Origin: Pseudomonas sp. JUb42
Lineage (GTDB): Bacteria; Pseudomonadota; Gammaproteobacteria; Pseudomonadales; Pseudomonadaceae
NCBI RefSeq assembly: GCF_024807945.1
Contig: NZ_JANUFD010000003.1
Span: 450,151 to 514,150 of the forward strand
DNA length: 64,000 nucleotides
Direction: 5' to 3'
The position numbers and the translations under genes were made by a program. Of this stretch, positions 1 to 8,686 are shown piece after piece. Numbering within the stretch: position 1 is the stretch's first letter; each line of letters begins with the position of its first letter. The notes beneath the pieces were generated by a model. That model was given only the letters and a program-made list of their open reading frames with translations. It was not told where the DNA came from and did not search any database.

Positions 1-42
1 GCCGAGGGCTTTGTCGATAAGGCGGCTGCGCGTTATCGCTGA
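1..42 (+). CDS. C-terminal end of a gene that starts before the window
   Basis: The first 14 codons read in frame to a TGA at 40-42 and encode AEGFVDKAAARYR. The next base begins the reverse-complemented stop of the protease gene, so the two genes converge with abutting stop codons. Thirteen residues are too few to name the product. In pseudomonads an ABC-transporter binding protein or a histidine-biosynthesis gene can lie near this locus, but that is recollection of synteny and is not shown by the sequence. Confidence 0.5.
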   Translation, partial: AEGFVDKAAARYR

Positions 43-1584
43 TCAGTCGCGAGGCTCGTCGCCCAGGCCGATATAGGAAAAGCGGGTTTTGCCGGGTTGA
101 GGTTGTTGTCCTGCGGATCTTTTCTCCAGCAGGTCTTCGCGCACTGCCGATGGCTGGCCATTGAGGTCATAGGCCAGGGTGCACAACTTCAACGGCAGCT
201 TATTGGCCGGGAAATGTAGCGGCCTGGAGGTAGCTGCCTTGCGCTGGCCTTGGGCGTCGAAGCAGTCGGTGCTCTCCGGTGGGCCGAACTTGAGGCTGTA
301 GTGGCTGAACAGCCGTGGATCCTGTCCGTAGCTGACGCTGTAACCACCACCTGCGTGCTTCATCAATACCTTGGGTGCTTCGGTCGGGCCTGGGGGCAAA
401 AGCTCCACCGCCAGTGTCAGGGCGTTGCGCATCATGCCCAGGCTTGGCCGCTCGTCTACTGCGGTGACTGCGATGATGCACAGTAGGTGCATGCCGGGGC
501 GCAGGCCTATGGCGTCGTTGATCCGGGCGTTTTCAGTCGGGAGGGCGGTGCTGTAGTGATGCGGGCTTTCACATTGATGAGCGCGTTCAACCTGTTTGTA
601 GCGGTAGAAGGGCGTATCGAGGCTAAAACGCAGATCCCAGGCCGGATAGACAGCCTGGCCGTGCATATCCAGCGCGATCTTGGCGTAGCGTTTGACGGGT
701 GATTTGAACGTGATCGAATAAGTTGGAAACAGCGCGCACTCCTGCGGGTCCTGGACAAGCACGCCTTTGGCGAAGCAATTACGCAGGAAGGTCATTGCGC
801 TGCCGTAGTTACTGTCAGGCGATGGCACCGGGAAGCCCTCCGGCAATTCCACTGGCTGGCCACGGCTGCCTTGAGTGGAAGTGCCCAGCACGGCAAACAC
901 TTCGTTGCTTTCACGTAACAGGACCGGGCTGCCCGAACTGCCCTCGCTTACATCACGGCACTGGTTTTTCACCGAGTTGCGCCAGAACCACGGCTGCTCC
1001 AATACATCAGAGGATTGTTGCTGTGTGCAGGCGGCGAGGCGCAAATAACCTGTGCCGTGCTTCAGCGGAGCGCCGACCAGCAGGATATCGCCGCCGATCG
1101 CGGGCATGTCCCTGGCTATTTGAATCGGCTCGATGCCCGCAGCGATCAGTTCGCTCAGTGGCGTCTGCAATTCGATAATGGCGAGATCGACACCCTGCAT
1201 GCTGCTCCAGTTGATGCGTTTCAGCGCAAAAGAGCGGGGCTGGGTATCGCTGAAGTAGTTGAACAATACCTCGCCCTCGACCACGCGATCAGTGACGATC
1301 AAGCCGTTTTTCTTTTCCACGCAATGACCGCTGGTGAGCACGTAGGCCGGGGCATTGGCCGGGCTATCTTGGCTGCGGGTGTCGAGCAGGGTGGCAGTGC
1401 AATGCATGCCCCCCTTGGCCATGATCCGGCCAATACCGTTCCAATGGTTGTAGCGCCCGTCGTGGTTTTCCAGCACTTTGGAGTGGGCAAGATTGCCCAG
1501 GCCTTCGCCAAAGTCCCCGGCCTGGACCGATAGGGAAAGTCCCCCAACGCCGAGTAGAAGCCCGGCAAGCAATTTCTTGTTCAT
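43..1584 (-). CDS. Secreted trypsin-like (V8/chymotrypsin-fold) serine protease
   Basis: A 513-residue exported protein whose first 22 residues form a signal peptide (Lys-Lys, Leu/Gly-rich core, VQAG cut). A chymotrypsin-fold triad is readable: His87 in TSGHCVE, Asp133 in GVDLAIIEL, and Ser217 in EGSSGSPVLL. Cysteines close to the His and Ser motifs could form disulfides, fitting a periplasmic or secreted enzyme. About 230 further residues after the protease domain have no motif I recognise. It is expected to hydrolyse peptide bonds outside the cytoplasm; the substrate is unknown. It has no operon partner: the next gene on its strand, yibQ, ends 132 bases before its start. Family call is strong; biological role is open. 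Confidence 0.8.
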   Translation of the reverse strand: MNKKLLAGLLLGVGGLSLSVQAGDFGEGLGNLAHSKVLENHDGRYNHWNGIGRIMAKGGMHCTATLLDTRSQDSPANAPAYVLTSGHCVEKKNGLIVTDRVVEGEVLFNYFSDTQPRSFALKRINWSSMQGVDLAIIELQTPLSELIAAGIEPIQIARDMPAIGGDILLVGAPLKHGTGYLRLAACTQQQSSDVLEQPWFWRNSVKNQCRDVSEGSSGSPVLLRESNEVFAVLGTSTQGSRGQPVELPEGFPVPSPDSNYGSAMTFLRNCFAKGVLVQDPQECALFPTYSITFKSPVKRYAKIALDMHGQAVYPAWDLRFSLDTPFYRYKQVERAHQCESPHHYSTALPTENARINDAIGLRPGMHLLCIIAVTAVDERPSLGMMRNALTLAVELLPPGPTEAPKVLMKHAGGGYSVSYGQDPRLFSHYSLKFGPPESTDCFDAQGQRKAATSRPLHFPANKLPLKLCTLAYDLNGQPSAVREDLLEKRSAGQQPQPGKTRFSYIGLGDEPRD

Positions 1585-1716
1585 GAATCATCCTTGATTA
1601 TTCGAGGGTCATTGCACGTCGGACGACGCGCCTGGCCTCTTTAAGCAAGGAGTAACTCGGGGAACAAGAGGGAAAGGAAAAAGCAGATTTTTCCCCAGGT
1701 AATAAATGGCGCGGGC

Positions 1717-2754
1717 CTACAACTCAGCGGGCGGTTCCTGCTCTGTTGCCGCCGGAGCTGCCGGAGCTGCCGGAGCTGCCGGAGCATCAGGTGCCGCAGC
1801 TGCTGGTGTGGAAGGTGCGTCAGGTATTGCAGGTTCTGCTGGCGTTGTAGGTGCGGGAGGTGCATCGGGTTTTGTTGGCGTTGCCGGTGCGGAAGGTGTC
1901 ACCGGTGCCGCTTTGGGCTCCGATGGCTTGGCGGGGTGAGCCGCCGCTGTTTTGTGATAAACCCCGTTTTTGCCATGGGCGGCCATGGCGCCGTTGCCGC
2001 GTACGCTGATCATCCGCCGTACATCGATCCAGTTGATGCCCTGGGCTTTTAGTCCCGGCAGCTCGCGCTCCAGCAAATCCAGGGTCACCGGGTAGGGGTG
2101 GCCGATCATGATCACCGAGCCTTGCTTGTGGGCCAGGCGGATCGCGGTCTTGAGTTGCGTGGCGACAGCTTCCGGCGTGCGCACGTCATCGAGGAAAACA
2201 TCCCGGGACGCACTGGCCAGGCCGATCAGTTGCGCCTGGGCGGCGGCGACGGTCTTGGCGCTGGTGCGGCTGTCGATCAGGAACAGGTGGCGACGTTGCA
2301 GCTCGGCCACCAGCCAGCCCATGGCTTCGGGCTGGGCGGTCATGCGACTGCCTTCGTGGTTGTTCAGGCCGGCGGCATAGGGGACTTTCAGCAAGGCGTC
2401 GTTCAGGCGCTTTGCCAGTTCCTCCATGGGCAGGTCGGGGCGCCAGGCATAAGGCCCGGTTGCCGGGTCCATGGGCATGTGCAGGATCACCGTCTTGCCA
2501 GCCTTGTGGGCTTCCCGGGCGAAGTCGGTGGCATGAGGTGTATCGGGCATGATGGCCAGCGTCACCGGCCCGGGCAGCGCCAGAGCACGACGGTCGCGCT
2601 CTGGATTCTGCCCAAGATCGTCGATGATCAGCGTCAGATAGGCGGATTTCCCCGCATTATCCTTGTCGCTCTCCGGCTCCGCCGATGCGCCATGGGCAAC
2701 ACCGGTGAGTCCGAGGAACAGCGCCAGCAGGCAACGTGACAGCCACATAGCCAT
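1717..2754 (-). CDS. yibQ: Divergent polysaccharide deacetylase family protein, YibQ type
   Basis: A 345-residue exported protein: signal peptide over residues 1-23, then the divergent deacetylase barrel (LTLIIDDLGQN near residue 40, ILHMPMDP, NHEGSRMT, LIDSRTS, IGHPYPVTL). This family has a NodB-like fold, is linked to the envelope, and its substrate is unsettled. From about residue 275 the barrel gives way to a Pro/Ala/Thr tail of about 70 residues, probably unstructured. ATG at 2752-2754 lies three bases after the ctpA stop and uses a GGAA ribosome site inside the ctpA end, so ctpA and yibQ look translationally coupled. It is the last gene of gpmI-envC-ctpA-yibQ. Confidence 0.85.
   Translation of the reverse strand: MAMWLSRCLLALFLGLTGVAHGASAEPESDKDNAGKSAYLTLIIDDLGQNPERDRRALALPGPVTLAIMPDTPHATDFAREAHKAGKTVILHMPMDPATGPYAWRPDLPMEELAKRLNDALLKVPYAAGLNNHEGSRMTAQPEAMGWLVAELQRRHLFLIDSRTSAKTVAAAQAQLIGLASASRDVFLDDVRTPEAVATQLKTAIRLAHKQGSVIMIGHPYPVTLDLLERELPGLKAQGINWIDVRRMISVRGNGAMAAHGKNGVYHKTAAAHPAKPSEPKAAPVTPSAPATPTKPDAPPAPTTPAEPAIPDAPSTPAAAAPDAPAAPAAPAAPAATEQEPPAEL
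1751..1786. repeat. 9-bp tandem repeat inside the yibQ tail
   Basis: Four consecutive copies of GCCGGAGCT (the last ends in GCA) encode the repeated Ala-Pro-Ala part of the YibQ tail. Unit length is a multiple of three, so a change in copy number would alter tail length without shifting the frame. Confidence 0.8.
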
Positions 2755-2757
2755 CAG

Positions 2758-4092
2758 TTAGTTTCCGCGGGTGACGCTCAAGCCCTTGAGCAGGCTCAGG
2801 GCCTGGTTCAACTGGTAGTCGTCGTCCTGCGGACGCGCCTTGGCAGCCGACCCTTTGACGGTCGGTTTGTCCGCGCCGCCGTTGCCGTTGCCCAGGTGGC
2901 CGAGCAGATCGGCTTCCTTGTAGTTCTCGGCGTCGGCTTCGTTGGTGACCTTGGCCCGACGAACCACGATATCCGGGTTGATGCCCTGAGCTTGAATCGA
3001 GCGACCGTTAGGCGTGAAGTACAGCGCCGTGGTGATCTTGATTGCGCGATCGTTGTTCAGTGGCAGCACGGTCTGTACCGAGCCCTTGCCGAAGCTGTCG
3101 GTACCCATGAGCACGCCGCGCTTCTGGTCCTGCAGGGCACCGGCGACGATTTCCGAGGCCGAGGCGCTGCCGCCGTTGATCAGCACCACCAGTGGCGCGC
3201 CTTCGCTGGCGTCCGCCGCATCGGCATTGAAGCGCAGCTCGGAGTTGGCGATACGGCCCTTGGTGTAGACGATCAGACCCTTGGTCAGGAAGTGGTCGGC
3301 CACTTCCACGGCGGCCTGCAGCACGCCGCCAGGGTTGTTGCGCAGGTCCAGGACCAGGCCGTTCATCTTCTTGCCGTTGTCCTTGCGTAGCTTGGCCAGG
3401 GCCTTGCCGACTTCTTCACCGGTCTTGACCTGGAACTGGGTGATACGGATGTAACCGTAGCCAGGCTCCAGCATCTGCGATTTCACGCTCTTGACCTGAA
3501 TGGTCGCCCGCGCCAGGGTCACGTCAAATGGCGTGCCGCCGTCGCGAACCAGCGTCAGGGTGATTTTTTCGCCGATCTTGCCGCGCATCTTGTCGACCGC
3601 TTCCTGCATGGTCTGACCCTGGGTCGGCGCGCCGTTGATCTTGACGATCAGGTCGCCAGCCTCGATGCCGGCCTTGGAGGCAGGAGTGTCATCGATGGGC
3701 GATACGACCTTGATGAAGCCGTCTTCGACGCCGACTTCGATGCCCAGGCCGCCAAACTCGCCGCTGGTGCTTTCCTGCAGCTCCTGGAAGTCTTCCGGGC
3801 CGAGGTAGGCGGAGTGCGGATCAAGGTTGCTGAGCATGCCCTTGATGGCGTTTTCCAGCAGGGTCTTGTCGTCCACCGGTTCGACGTAGGCGGACTTGAT
3901 CCGGTCCATGACCTCGGCAAAAGTGCGCAGCTCGTCCAGCGGCAATGGCGCCTTGGCATTGGCGTTGGCAGTACTGCTCGCCGCTGCTGCGGCAGGCGCT
4001 ACGGTGGCTTTCTCGGCGGCATGGGCCAGCGGAGCACCGATAACGACGGCGATGGTCAGGGCCAGCGAGGTGAGGCGGGACAAATGCAGCAT
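2758..4092 (-). CDS. ctpA: C-terminal processing protease CtpA/Prc (peptidase S41)
   Basis: A 444-residue periplasmic serine protease that trims or degrades proteins from an exposed C terminus. Signal peptide over residues 1-26 (ending AHAAE) and a short Ala-rich linker. PDZ domain about 115-190 (EVGVEDGFIKVV, AGIEAGDLIVKING). The S41 catalytic domain has NGGSASASEIVAGAL with the likely nucleophile Ser311 and TDSFGKGSVQ with Lys336; the 25-residue spacing matches the Ser/Lys dyad of the family. ATG at 4092 has an AGGAG site. Its place after envC fits the pseudomonad arrangement in which CtpA-type proteases act on cell-wall hydrolase networks; a direct link with EnvC here is inference. Confidence 0.93.
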   Translation of the reverse strand: MLHLSRLTSLALTIAVVIGAPLAHAAEKATVAPAAAAASSTANANAKAPLPLDELRTFAEVMDRIKSAYVEPVDDKTLLENAIKGMLSNLDPHSAYLGPEDFQELQESTSGEFGGLGIEVGVEDGFIKVVSPIDDTPASKAGIEAGDLIVKINGAPTQGQTMQEAVDKMRGKIGEKITLTLVRDGGTPFDVTLARATIQVKSVKSQMLEPGYGYIRITQFQVKTGEEVGKALAKLRKDNGKKMNGLVLDLRNNPGGVLQAAVEVADHFLTKGLIVYTKGRIANSELRFNADAADASEGAPLVVLINGGSASASEIVAGALQDQKRGVLMGTDSFGKGSVQTVLPLNNDRAIKITTALYFTPNGRSIQAQGINPDIVVRRAKVTNEADAENYKEADLLGHLGNGNGGADKPTVKGSAAKARPQDDDYQLNQALSLLKGLSVTRGN

Positions 4093-4122
4093 GTCTAACG
4101 AACTCCTAAATGCGGTGCCTAC

Positions 4123-5451
4123 TTATCCTTGAGTACGACACCATTGGGCCGGATCACTAGGGCGACCCTGCTGACGAATAGCAAAATACAACGCCGGAGT
4201 ATCCTGACCGCCACTGGTACCGACAGTGGAAATCGCTTCCCCGGCTTTGACAATGTCCCCAGCGTCCTTGAGCAGACTCTGGTTATGACCATACAGGCTT
4301 AAGTAACCATTACCGTGGTCGAGAATGACCAGAAGCCCGGCGCCGCGCAACCAGTCGGCAAACACCACGCGACCGCCATGCACGGCGTGTACCTGAGTCC
4401 CGGCCGACGCGCTGATCATGACCCCGTCCCAGGTGGCGCGGGCGTCATCACCACGGCTTTCACCAAAGCGCGCTACCAATCGACCATCAACTGGCCATGG
4501 AAGTTTTCCCTTGGCATCAGCAAAAGGTCCACCATAAGACACGCCACTGCTGGAAACCAGCGCGCCAGGGGCCTTTACAGGGCGGCGTGGCGGTGGTGCT
4601 TCGTCATCCGGCGGGCTGTTGTCCCGGTTATTCTTGGCCAGGGCGCGAGCGGCTTCTTCACGCTGGCGCTTCTCTTCGGCTTCTCGCTCGGCGATCAGCG
4701 CTTTCTGCCGCGCTTCCTCGGCTTCCCGTGCCTGACGGGCCAGGGTTTCTTCGATTGTCTTGAGTACTTTGCTCAGGTCGGCCTGGTCCTGCTGACGGGC
4801 CTGGAGTTTCTGGTCACGAACCTTGTAGTCCTGATTGAGCTTGGCCAGGGCGTCCTGACGGTCCTTGCGGACCTTCGCCAGGTCTTCGCGGCGGCTGTCC
4901 AGAGTGCCTTGCTGCACAAGCAGTTGGGCCTGTTGCAGATCGATGTCCTTGCTGACGTTGCTCAGTTGGCGCAGGGTTTCATTGAAATTGTGCAATTGAG
5001 TCAGGCGGGCCTGGCTCATGTAATCGTAGTAGGTCAGGGTGCGAGCGAATTTTTCCGGGTGCTGCTGGTTGAGCAACAGCTTGAGGTATTCCTGGCGGCC
5101 ACTCTGATAGGCGGCACGGGCCTGGATGGCGATCAGGCGTTGTTGTTCAACCCGAGCGCTCTGCAGCTTTTTCTTTTCCTGATCGAGCCGCTGCAGCTCG
5201 CTTTCAGTCTTTTTTAGTTCCTTTTGCAGGACCTCGACCTGCTTTTCCAACTTGCCCATTTCGGTTTCGGTGCCTTTGAGGTCTTTCTGCACCCCAGCCT
5301 TTTCTTCCTGCAATTTGCCCAGGACTTTCTGCAGGTCAGCGATCTCCTGACGAGCGGTATCCAGCTGTTTTTGGGTCTGCGCACGCTCATCGTCGGCGAA
5401 GGCCGGATTGAGCAGGCAAATCAGGGCAAGAGCGATCAAGGCGCGGAGCAT
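4123..5451 (-). CDS. envC: Murein hydrolase activator EnvC
   Basis: Activator of amidases that split septal peptidoglycan during division. I chose the ATG at 5449-5451 (MLRALIALALICLL, then cut after FADD), which starts with a clean signal peptide; a longer frame upstream adds 22 residues before it. Residues about 20-240 are a long coiled coil full of Lys/Glu/Gln heptads. The C terminus is a degenerate LytM (M23) domain (WDGVMISASAGTQV, VHGGRVVFADWL, LDHGNGYLSLYGHN) lacking the full zinc-ligand set, as expected of an activator without enzymatic activity. Lies between gpmI and ctpA on the same strand, so probably one transcript. Confidence 0.92.
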   Translation of the reverse strand: MLRALIALALICLLNPAFADDERAQTQKQLDTARQEIADLQKVLGKLQEEKAGVQKDLKGTETEMGKLEKQVEVLQKELKKTESELQRLDQEKKKLQSARVEQQRLIAIQARAAYQSGRQEYLKLLLNQQHPEKFARTLTYYDYMSQARLTQLHNFNETLRQLSNVSKDIDLQQAQLLVQQGTLDSRREDLAKVRKDRQDALAKLNQDYKVRDQKLQARQQDQADLSKVLKTIEETLARQAREAEEARQKALIAEREAEEKRQREEAARALAKNNRDNSPPDDEAPPPRRPVKAPGALVSSSGVSYGGPFADAKGKLPWPVDGRLVARFGESRGDDARATWDGVMISASAGTQVHAVHGGRVVFADWLRGAGLLVILDHGNGYLSLYGHNQSLLKDAGDIVKAGEAISTVGTSGGQDTPALYFAIRQQGRPSDPAQWCRTQG

Positions 5452-5610
5452 TGGGCGGGCGATACCGAGGAGAGAGAGAAGAAAGACGGGGACTAGTATG
5501 CCCGCCATGCGTTGCAAAAAAAACGTCCGGCAACCATTGCTTTAGCATCAGTTGTAGGAAAATTCGACGTTTCGACCAACGAAACGCCGAATTGTTACCA
5601 ATTGTTCAGC

Positions 5611-7146
5611 TTACTCGGCAACGAGAATGGAATGGCCGGTCATTTCTGCCGGTTTTTCCAGGCCCATCAGTTGCAGCATGGTTGGGGCCACATCGGCCAG
5701 TACGCCGCCTTCGCGGACCTTGAGCTTGCGCTTGCCGACGTAGACAAACGGCACCGGCTCAGAGGTGTGGGCGGTGTGGGCCTGGCCGGTGTGGTCGTCG
5801 GTCATTTGCTCGACGTTGCCGTGGTCCGCAGTGATCAAAGCTTCGCCGCCGACCTTCTCCAGCGCTTCGGCGATACGGCCGACGCAGACGTCCAGGCATT
5901 CCACGGCCTTGATCGCCGCTTCCATGATGCCGCTGTGGCCAACCATGTCGCCGTTGGCGTAGTTGACGATAATCACGTCAAAACGCTGGTTTTCGATGGC
6001 GTCGACGATGCGGTCGGTGACTTCTGGCGCGCTCATTTCCGGTTGCAGGTCGTAGGTGGCGACTTTTGGCGACGGGATCAGGATGCGCTCCTCGCCCGGG
6101 AACGGTTCTTCACGGCCGCCGGAGAAGAAGAAGGTGACGTGGGCGTATTTCTCGGTTTCGGCGATGCGCAGCTGGGTCTTGCCCTTTTCTGCCAGGTATT
6201 CGCCCAGCACATTCTTCAGGCTGCCGGCGGCGAAGGCCGAGGGTGCAGGGATGCTGGCGGCATACTGAGTGAGCATGACGAAACCGGCCAGTTTTGGCTG
6301 GCGGGCGCGTTCGAAGTCCTTGAAACCGTCTTCGACAAAGACGCGGGTCAGTTCGCGAGCGCGGTCGGCGCGGAAGTTCATGAACACGACGGCGTCGCCG
6401 TCTTCGACCTTGACCGTCTCGCCGATGCTGGTGGCTTTGACGAATTCGTCGTTCTCGCCACGGCCATAAGCGGCTTCAAGGGCGGCGTGGGCGCTGTCGG
6501 CCTGGAATTCGGACTGGCCGTCGACGATCAGATTGTAAGCAGAGGCCACGCGATCCCAGCGGTTGTCGCGGTCCATGGCGAAGTAACGGCCGATGATGCT
6601 GGCGGTACGGCCCTTGCCCAGACGTTTGTAGGCGTCTTCCATGGTTTGCAGGTATTTCTCGGCGCTGCGTGGCGGCGTGTCGCGGCCATCGAGGAAGGCG
6701 TGCAGGTAGATCTTATCGGCACCGCGCTTGGCGGCCAGCTCGACCATGGCTACCAGATGGTCTTCATGACTGTGGACGCCGCCATCGGACAGCAGACCCA
6801 GTACGTGCACGGCCTTGCCCGCGCCGACAGCCTTGTCCACTGCGGCGCAGATGGCCGGGTTCTCGAAGAACTCGCCGTCACGAATGGCCTTGGTCACCCG
6901 GGTGAAGTCCTGATACACCACGCGCCCGGCGCCCAGGTTCATGTGGCCGACTTCTGAGTTGCCCATCTGCCCGTCCGGCAGGCCGACATCCATCCCGGAG
7001 CCGGAAATCAGGCCGTTGGGCATGGTTTTGTAGAGGCGATCCATGACCGGCATCTTGGCTTCGTAAATCGCGTTGCCATGGTGACTGTCGCTGTGGCCGA
7101 AGCCGTCGAGGATGATCAGGACCAAAGGTTTAGGCGTGGTAGTCAT
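5611..7146 (-). CDS. gpmI: 2,3-bisphosphoglycerate-independent phosphoglycerate mutase
   Basis: Cytoplasmic glycolytic enzyme interconverting 3- and 2-phosphoglycerate through a phosphoserine intermediate, with Mn ions. 511 residues from ATG 7144-7146 ([17 protein letters not shown]); a GTG three codons earlier is a poorer start. Motifs of the alkaline-phosphatase superfamily: LILDGFG near the N terminus, Ser64 in GNSEVGH as the phosphorylated serine, FLDGRDTPP, and the C-terminal metal motif ADHGNVEQM followed by the His-rich [12 protein letters not shown]. Divergent from the rhodanese gene; envC follows 159 bases downstream. Confidence 0.96.
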   Translation of the reverse strand: MTTTPKPLVLIILDGFGHSDSHHGNAIYEAKMPVMDRLYKTMPNGLISGSGMDVGLPDGQMGNSEVGHMNLGAGRVVYQDFTRVTKAIRDGEFFENPAICAAVDKAVGAGKAVHVLGLLSDGGVHSHEDHLVAMVELAAKRGADKIYLHAFLDGRDTPPRSAEKYLQTMEDAYKRLGKGRTASIIGRYFAMDRDNRWDRVASAYNLIVDGQSEFQADSAHAALEAAYGRGENDEFVKATSIGETVKVEDGDAVVFMNFRADRARELTRVFVEDGFKDFERARQPKLAGFVMLTQYAASIPAPSAFAAGSLKNVLGEYLAEKGKTQLRIAETEKYAHVTFFFSGGREEPFPGEERILIPSPKVATYDLQPEMSAPEVTDRIVDAIENQRFDVIIVNYANGDMVGHSGIMEAAIKAVECLDVCVGRIAEALEKVGGEALITADHGNVEQMTDDHTGQAHTAHTSEPVPFVYVGKRKLKVREGGVLADVAPTMLQLMGLEKPAEMTGHSILVAE

Positions 7147-7233
7147 GGAACCCACTCGTGGCAGAAAAGGGAGGTTGAAAAAAAGATCGCCATATTAGTG
7201 ACAAGTTCAGAGCGAGTCACTGCCGTACGGGCT

Positions 7234-7261
7234 TTGGCCGACCTAGGCTGCTGTGTATACT
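7234..7261 (+). promoter_or_regulatory. Possible sigma-70 promoter for rhodanese-grxC-secB
   Basis: TTGGCC at 7234-7239 and TATACT at 7256-7261 are 16 bases apart, with the rhodanese ATG 31 bases after the -10 element. The -10 element is good and the -35 element is moderate. It lies in the divergent gap with gpmI. Confidence 0.4.
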
Positions 7262-7292
7262 GGCCGACATTTTAACGCCCTGGAACCTTCTG

Positions 7293-7706
7293 ATGGTTGA
7301 TCATCTGCTTGCCTTCGCCACGAATCACTATCTGATCACTGGCGCTTTCGTCATTCTCGCTGCACTGCTGGCTGCCTATGAAATGAGCAAGGGTGGTCGT
7401 AGCCTGACCACGCGCGAGCTGACCGCACTGGTCAACAACGACCAGGCCGTGGTCATCGACATTCGTGCTTCCAAGGATTTTTCCAGCGGCCATATCGTTG
7501 GCGCCCTGAATTTCCCGCAGGACAAGGTGCTGTCGCGCACCTCGGAGCTTGAAAAATACAAGGCCAAGACCCTGATCATAGTCGATGCCCAGGGCCAGCA
7601 GTCCGGCGGTATCGCCCGTGAGCTGCTCAAGTCCGGTTTCACTGCGGCCAAGCTGGGCGGCGGCGTGTCGTCCTGGCGTGCAGACAACCTGCCACTGGTG
7701 AAGTGA
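7293..7706 (+). CDS. Membrane-anchored rhodanese-like domain protein (YibN type)
   Basis: 137 residues: one N-terminal membrane helix (about 14-30, LITGAFVILAALLAAYE) and a rhodanese fold (VVIDIRASKDFSSGHIVGALNFP, then LGGGVSSWRADNLPLVK). In active rhodaneses a cysteine opens the sulfur-binding loop. Here the loop reads IIVDAQGQQSGG (about 96-106) and the whole protein has no cysteine, so sulfur transfer by the classical mechanism is not possible. A binding or docking role is more likely, but unproven. It leads grxC by one base and secB by 300 bases, the usual gammaproteobacterial neighbourhood. Confidence 0.88.
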   Translation: MVDHLLAFATNHYLITGAFVILAALLAAYEMSKGGRSLTTRELTALVNNDQAVVIDIRASKDFSSGHIVGALNFPQDKVLSRTSELEKYKAKTLIIVDAQGQQSGGIARELLKSGFTAAKLGGGVSSWRADNLPLVK

Positions 7707-7707
7707 A

Positions 7708-7962
7708 ATGGCTGAAGTCATCGTTTATTCCAGTGATTATTGCCCGTACTGCTCGCGTGCCAAGCAGTTGCTCAAGAGCAAAGACATTGAATTCGACGAA
7801 ATCGTCGTCGATGGCAAGCCGCAATTGCGGGCAGAAATGACCAAGAAAGCCGGGCGCACTTCGGTGCCGCAGATCTGGATTGGTTCGACCCATGTGGGCG
7901 GCTGCGATGACCTGTTTGCCCTGGAGCGCGCCGGCAAGCTCGACGCTCTGCTGGAAGCCTGA
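7708..7962 (+). CDS. grxC: Glutaredoxin 3
   Basis: An 84-residue cytoplasmic glutathione-dependent thiol-disulfide oxidoreductase. The dithiol active site CPYC is at residues 12-15 (SSDYCPYCSRAKQLL), followed by the cis-proline motif TSVPQIWIG and the glutathione-binding GGCDDLFAL. Length matches bacterial GrxC. The start lies one base after the rhodanese stop, implying translational coupling. Confidence 0.95.
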   Translation: MAEVIVYSSDYCPYCSRAKQLLKSKDIEFDEIVVDGKPQLRAEMTKKAGRTSVPQIWIGSTHVGGCDDLFALERAGKLDALLEA

Positions 7963-8005
7963 TAACCCGTTCCCCGAAAGACCTTAAGAATAGAAAGGAT
8001 CTGAG

Positions 8006-8488
8006 ATGACTGATCAACAGACTAACGCGGCAGCAGAAGACGAAGCTCCGCAATTCTCGCTGCAACGCATTTATGTTCGCGACCTGTCGTTCGAAGCGCC
8101 GAAAAGCCCGGCGATCTTCCGTCAGGAGTGGACCCCGGCTGTCAGCCTGGACCTGAACACTCGCCAGAAACAACTGGAAAACGATTTCTACGAAGTCGTG
8201 CTGACCCTGTCGGTCACCGTCAATACCGGTGACGAAGTCGCCTTCATCGTTGAAGTGCAACAGGCCGGTATCTTCCTGATCAAGGGCCTGGATGCTGCTT
8301 CCCTGAGCCACACTCTGGGCGCGTTCTGCCCGAACCTGCTGTTCCCTTACGCGCGTGAAGCCATCGACAACCTGGTGGTTCGTGGTTCGTTCCCGGCCCT
8401 GATGCTGGCTCCGGTCAACTTCGACGCCCTGTACGCTCAAGAGCTGCAACGCATGCAGGACGCCGGCGAAACGCCAACCGTTCAGTAA
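8006..8488 (+). CDS. secB: Protein-export chaperone SecB
   Basis: A 160-residue cytosolic chaperone, tetrameric in the family, that keeps preproteins unfolded and hands them to SecA. SecB-typical blocks are present: [38 protein letters not shown], and the C-terminal [22 protein letters not shown]. Ribosome site AAGGATCTGAG precedes the ATG. Last gene of the rhodanese-grxC-secB group and followed at once by a strong terminator. Confidence 0.96.
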   Translation: MTDQQTNAAAEDEAPQFSLQRIYVRDLSFEAPKSPAIFRQEWTPAVSLDLNTRQKQLENDFYEVVLTLSVTVNTGDEVAFIVEVQQAGIFLIKGLDAASLSHTLGAFCPNLLFPYAREAIDNLVVRGSFPALMLAPVNFDALYAQELQRMQDAGETPTVQ

Positions 8489-8502
8489 GCCTTTGTTGCT
8501 AC

Positions 8503-8541
8503 GAAAAACGCCCCCGGTCGCAAGGCCGGGGGCGTTTTTTT
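8503..8541. terminator. Rho-independent terminator after secB
   Basis: A perfect 10-bp GC stem ACGCCCCCGG / CCGGGGGCGT (8508-8535, loop TCGCAAGG) is flanked by an A-run on the left and seven T on the right, so it could stop transcription in both directions. Confidence 0.93.
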
Positions 8542-8548
8542 GTGTTTC

Positions 8549-8666
8549 GGGAGCGGATTCTGTAGGAGCGAATTCAGTGGGAGCGAATTAATTCGCGAAT
8601 ACAGTATTTCAAACGACAAAGAATCGTCGGATGTACCGGCCTCTTCGCGAATGAATTCGCTCCCAC
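8549..8666. repeat. REPIN (class A) with extra partial arms
   Basis: Inverted pair of REP arms: GTGGGAGCGAATTAATTCGC starting at 8577 and the reverse-complement arm ending CTCCCAC at 8666, about 45 bases apart. Two truncated arm copies (GGGAGCGGATTC, GTAGGAGCGAATTC) sit immediately to the left, suggesting repeated insertion or local duplication. It lies between convergent secB and the LysR gene. Confidence 0.9.
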
Positions 8667-8686
8667 ATTTTGATGTGTACTCATGG

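Noticed and set aside
8549..8666. Repeated GTGGGAGCGAATTC elements as a CRISPR array
   Set aside because: Copies are paired in inverted orientation and dispersed over the window with no regular spacers, which is the REPIN pattern.
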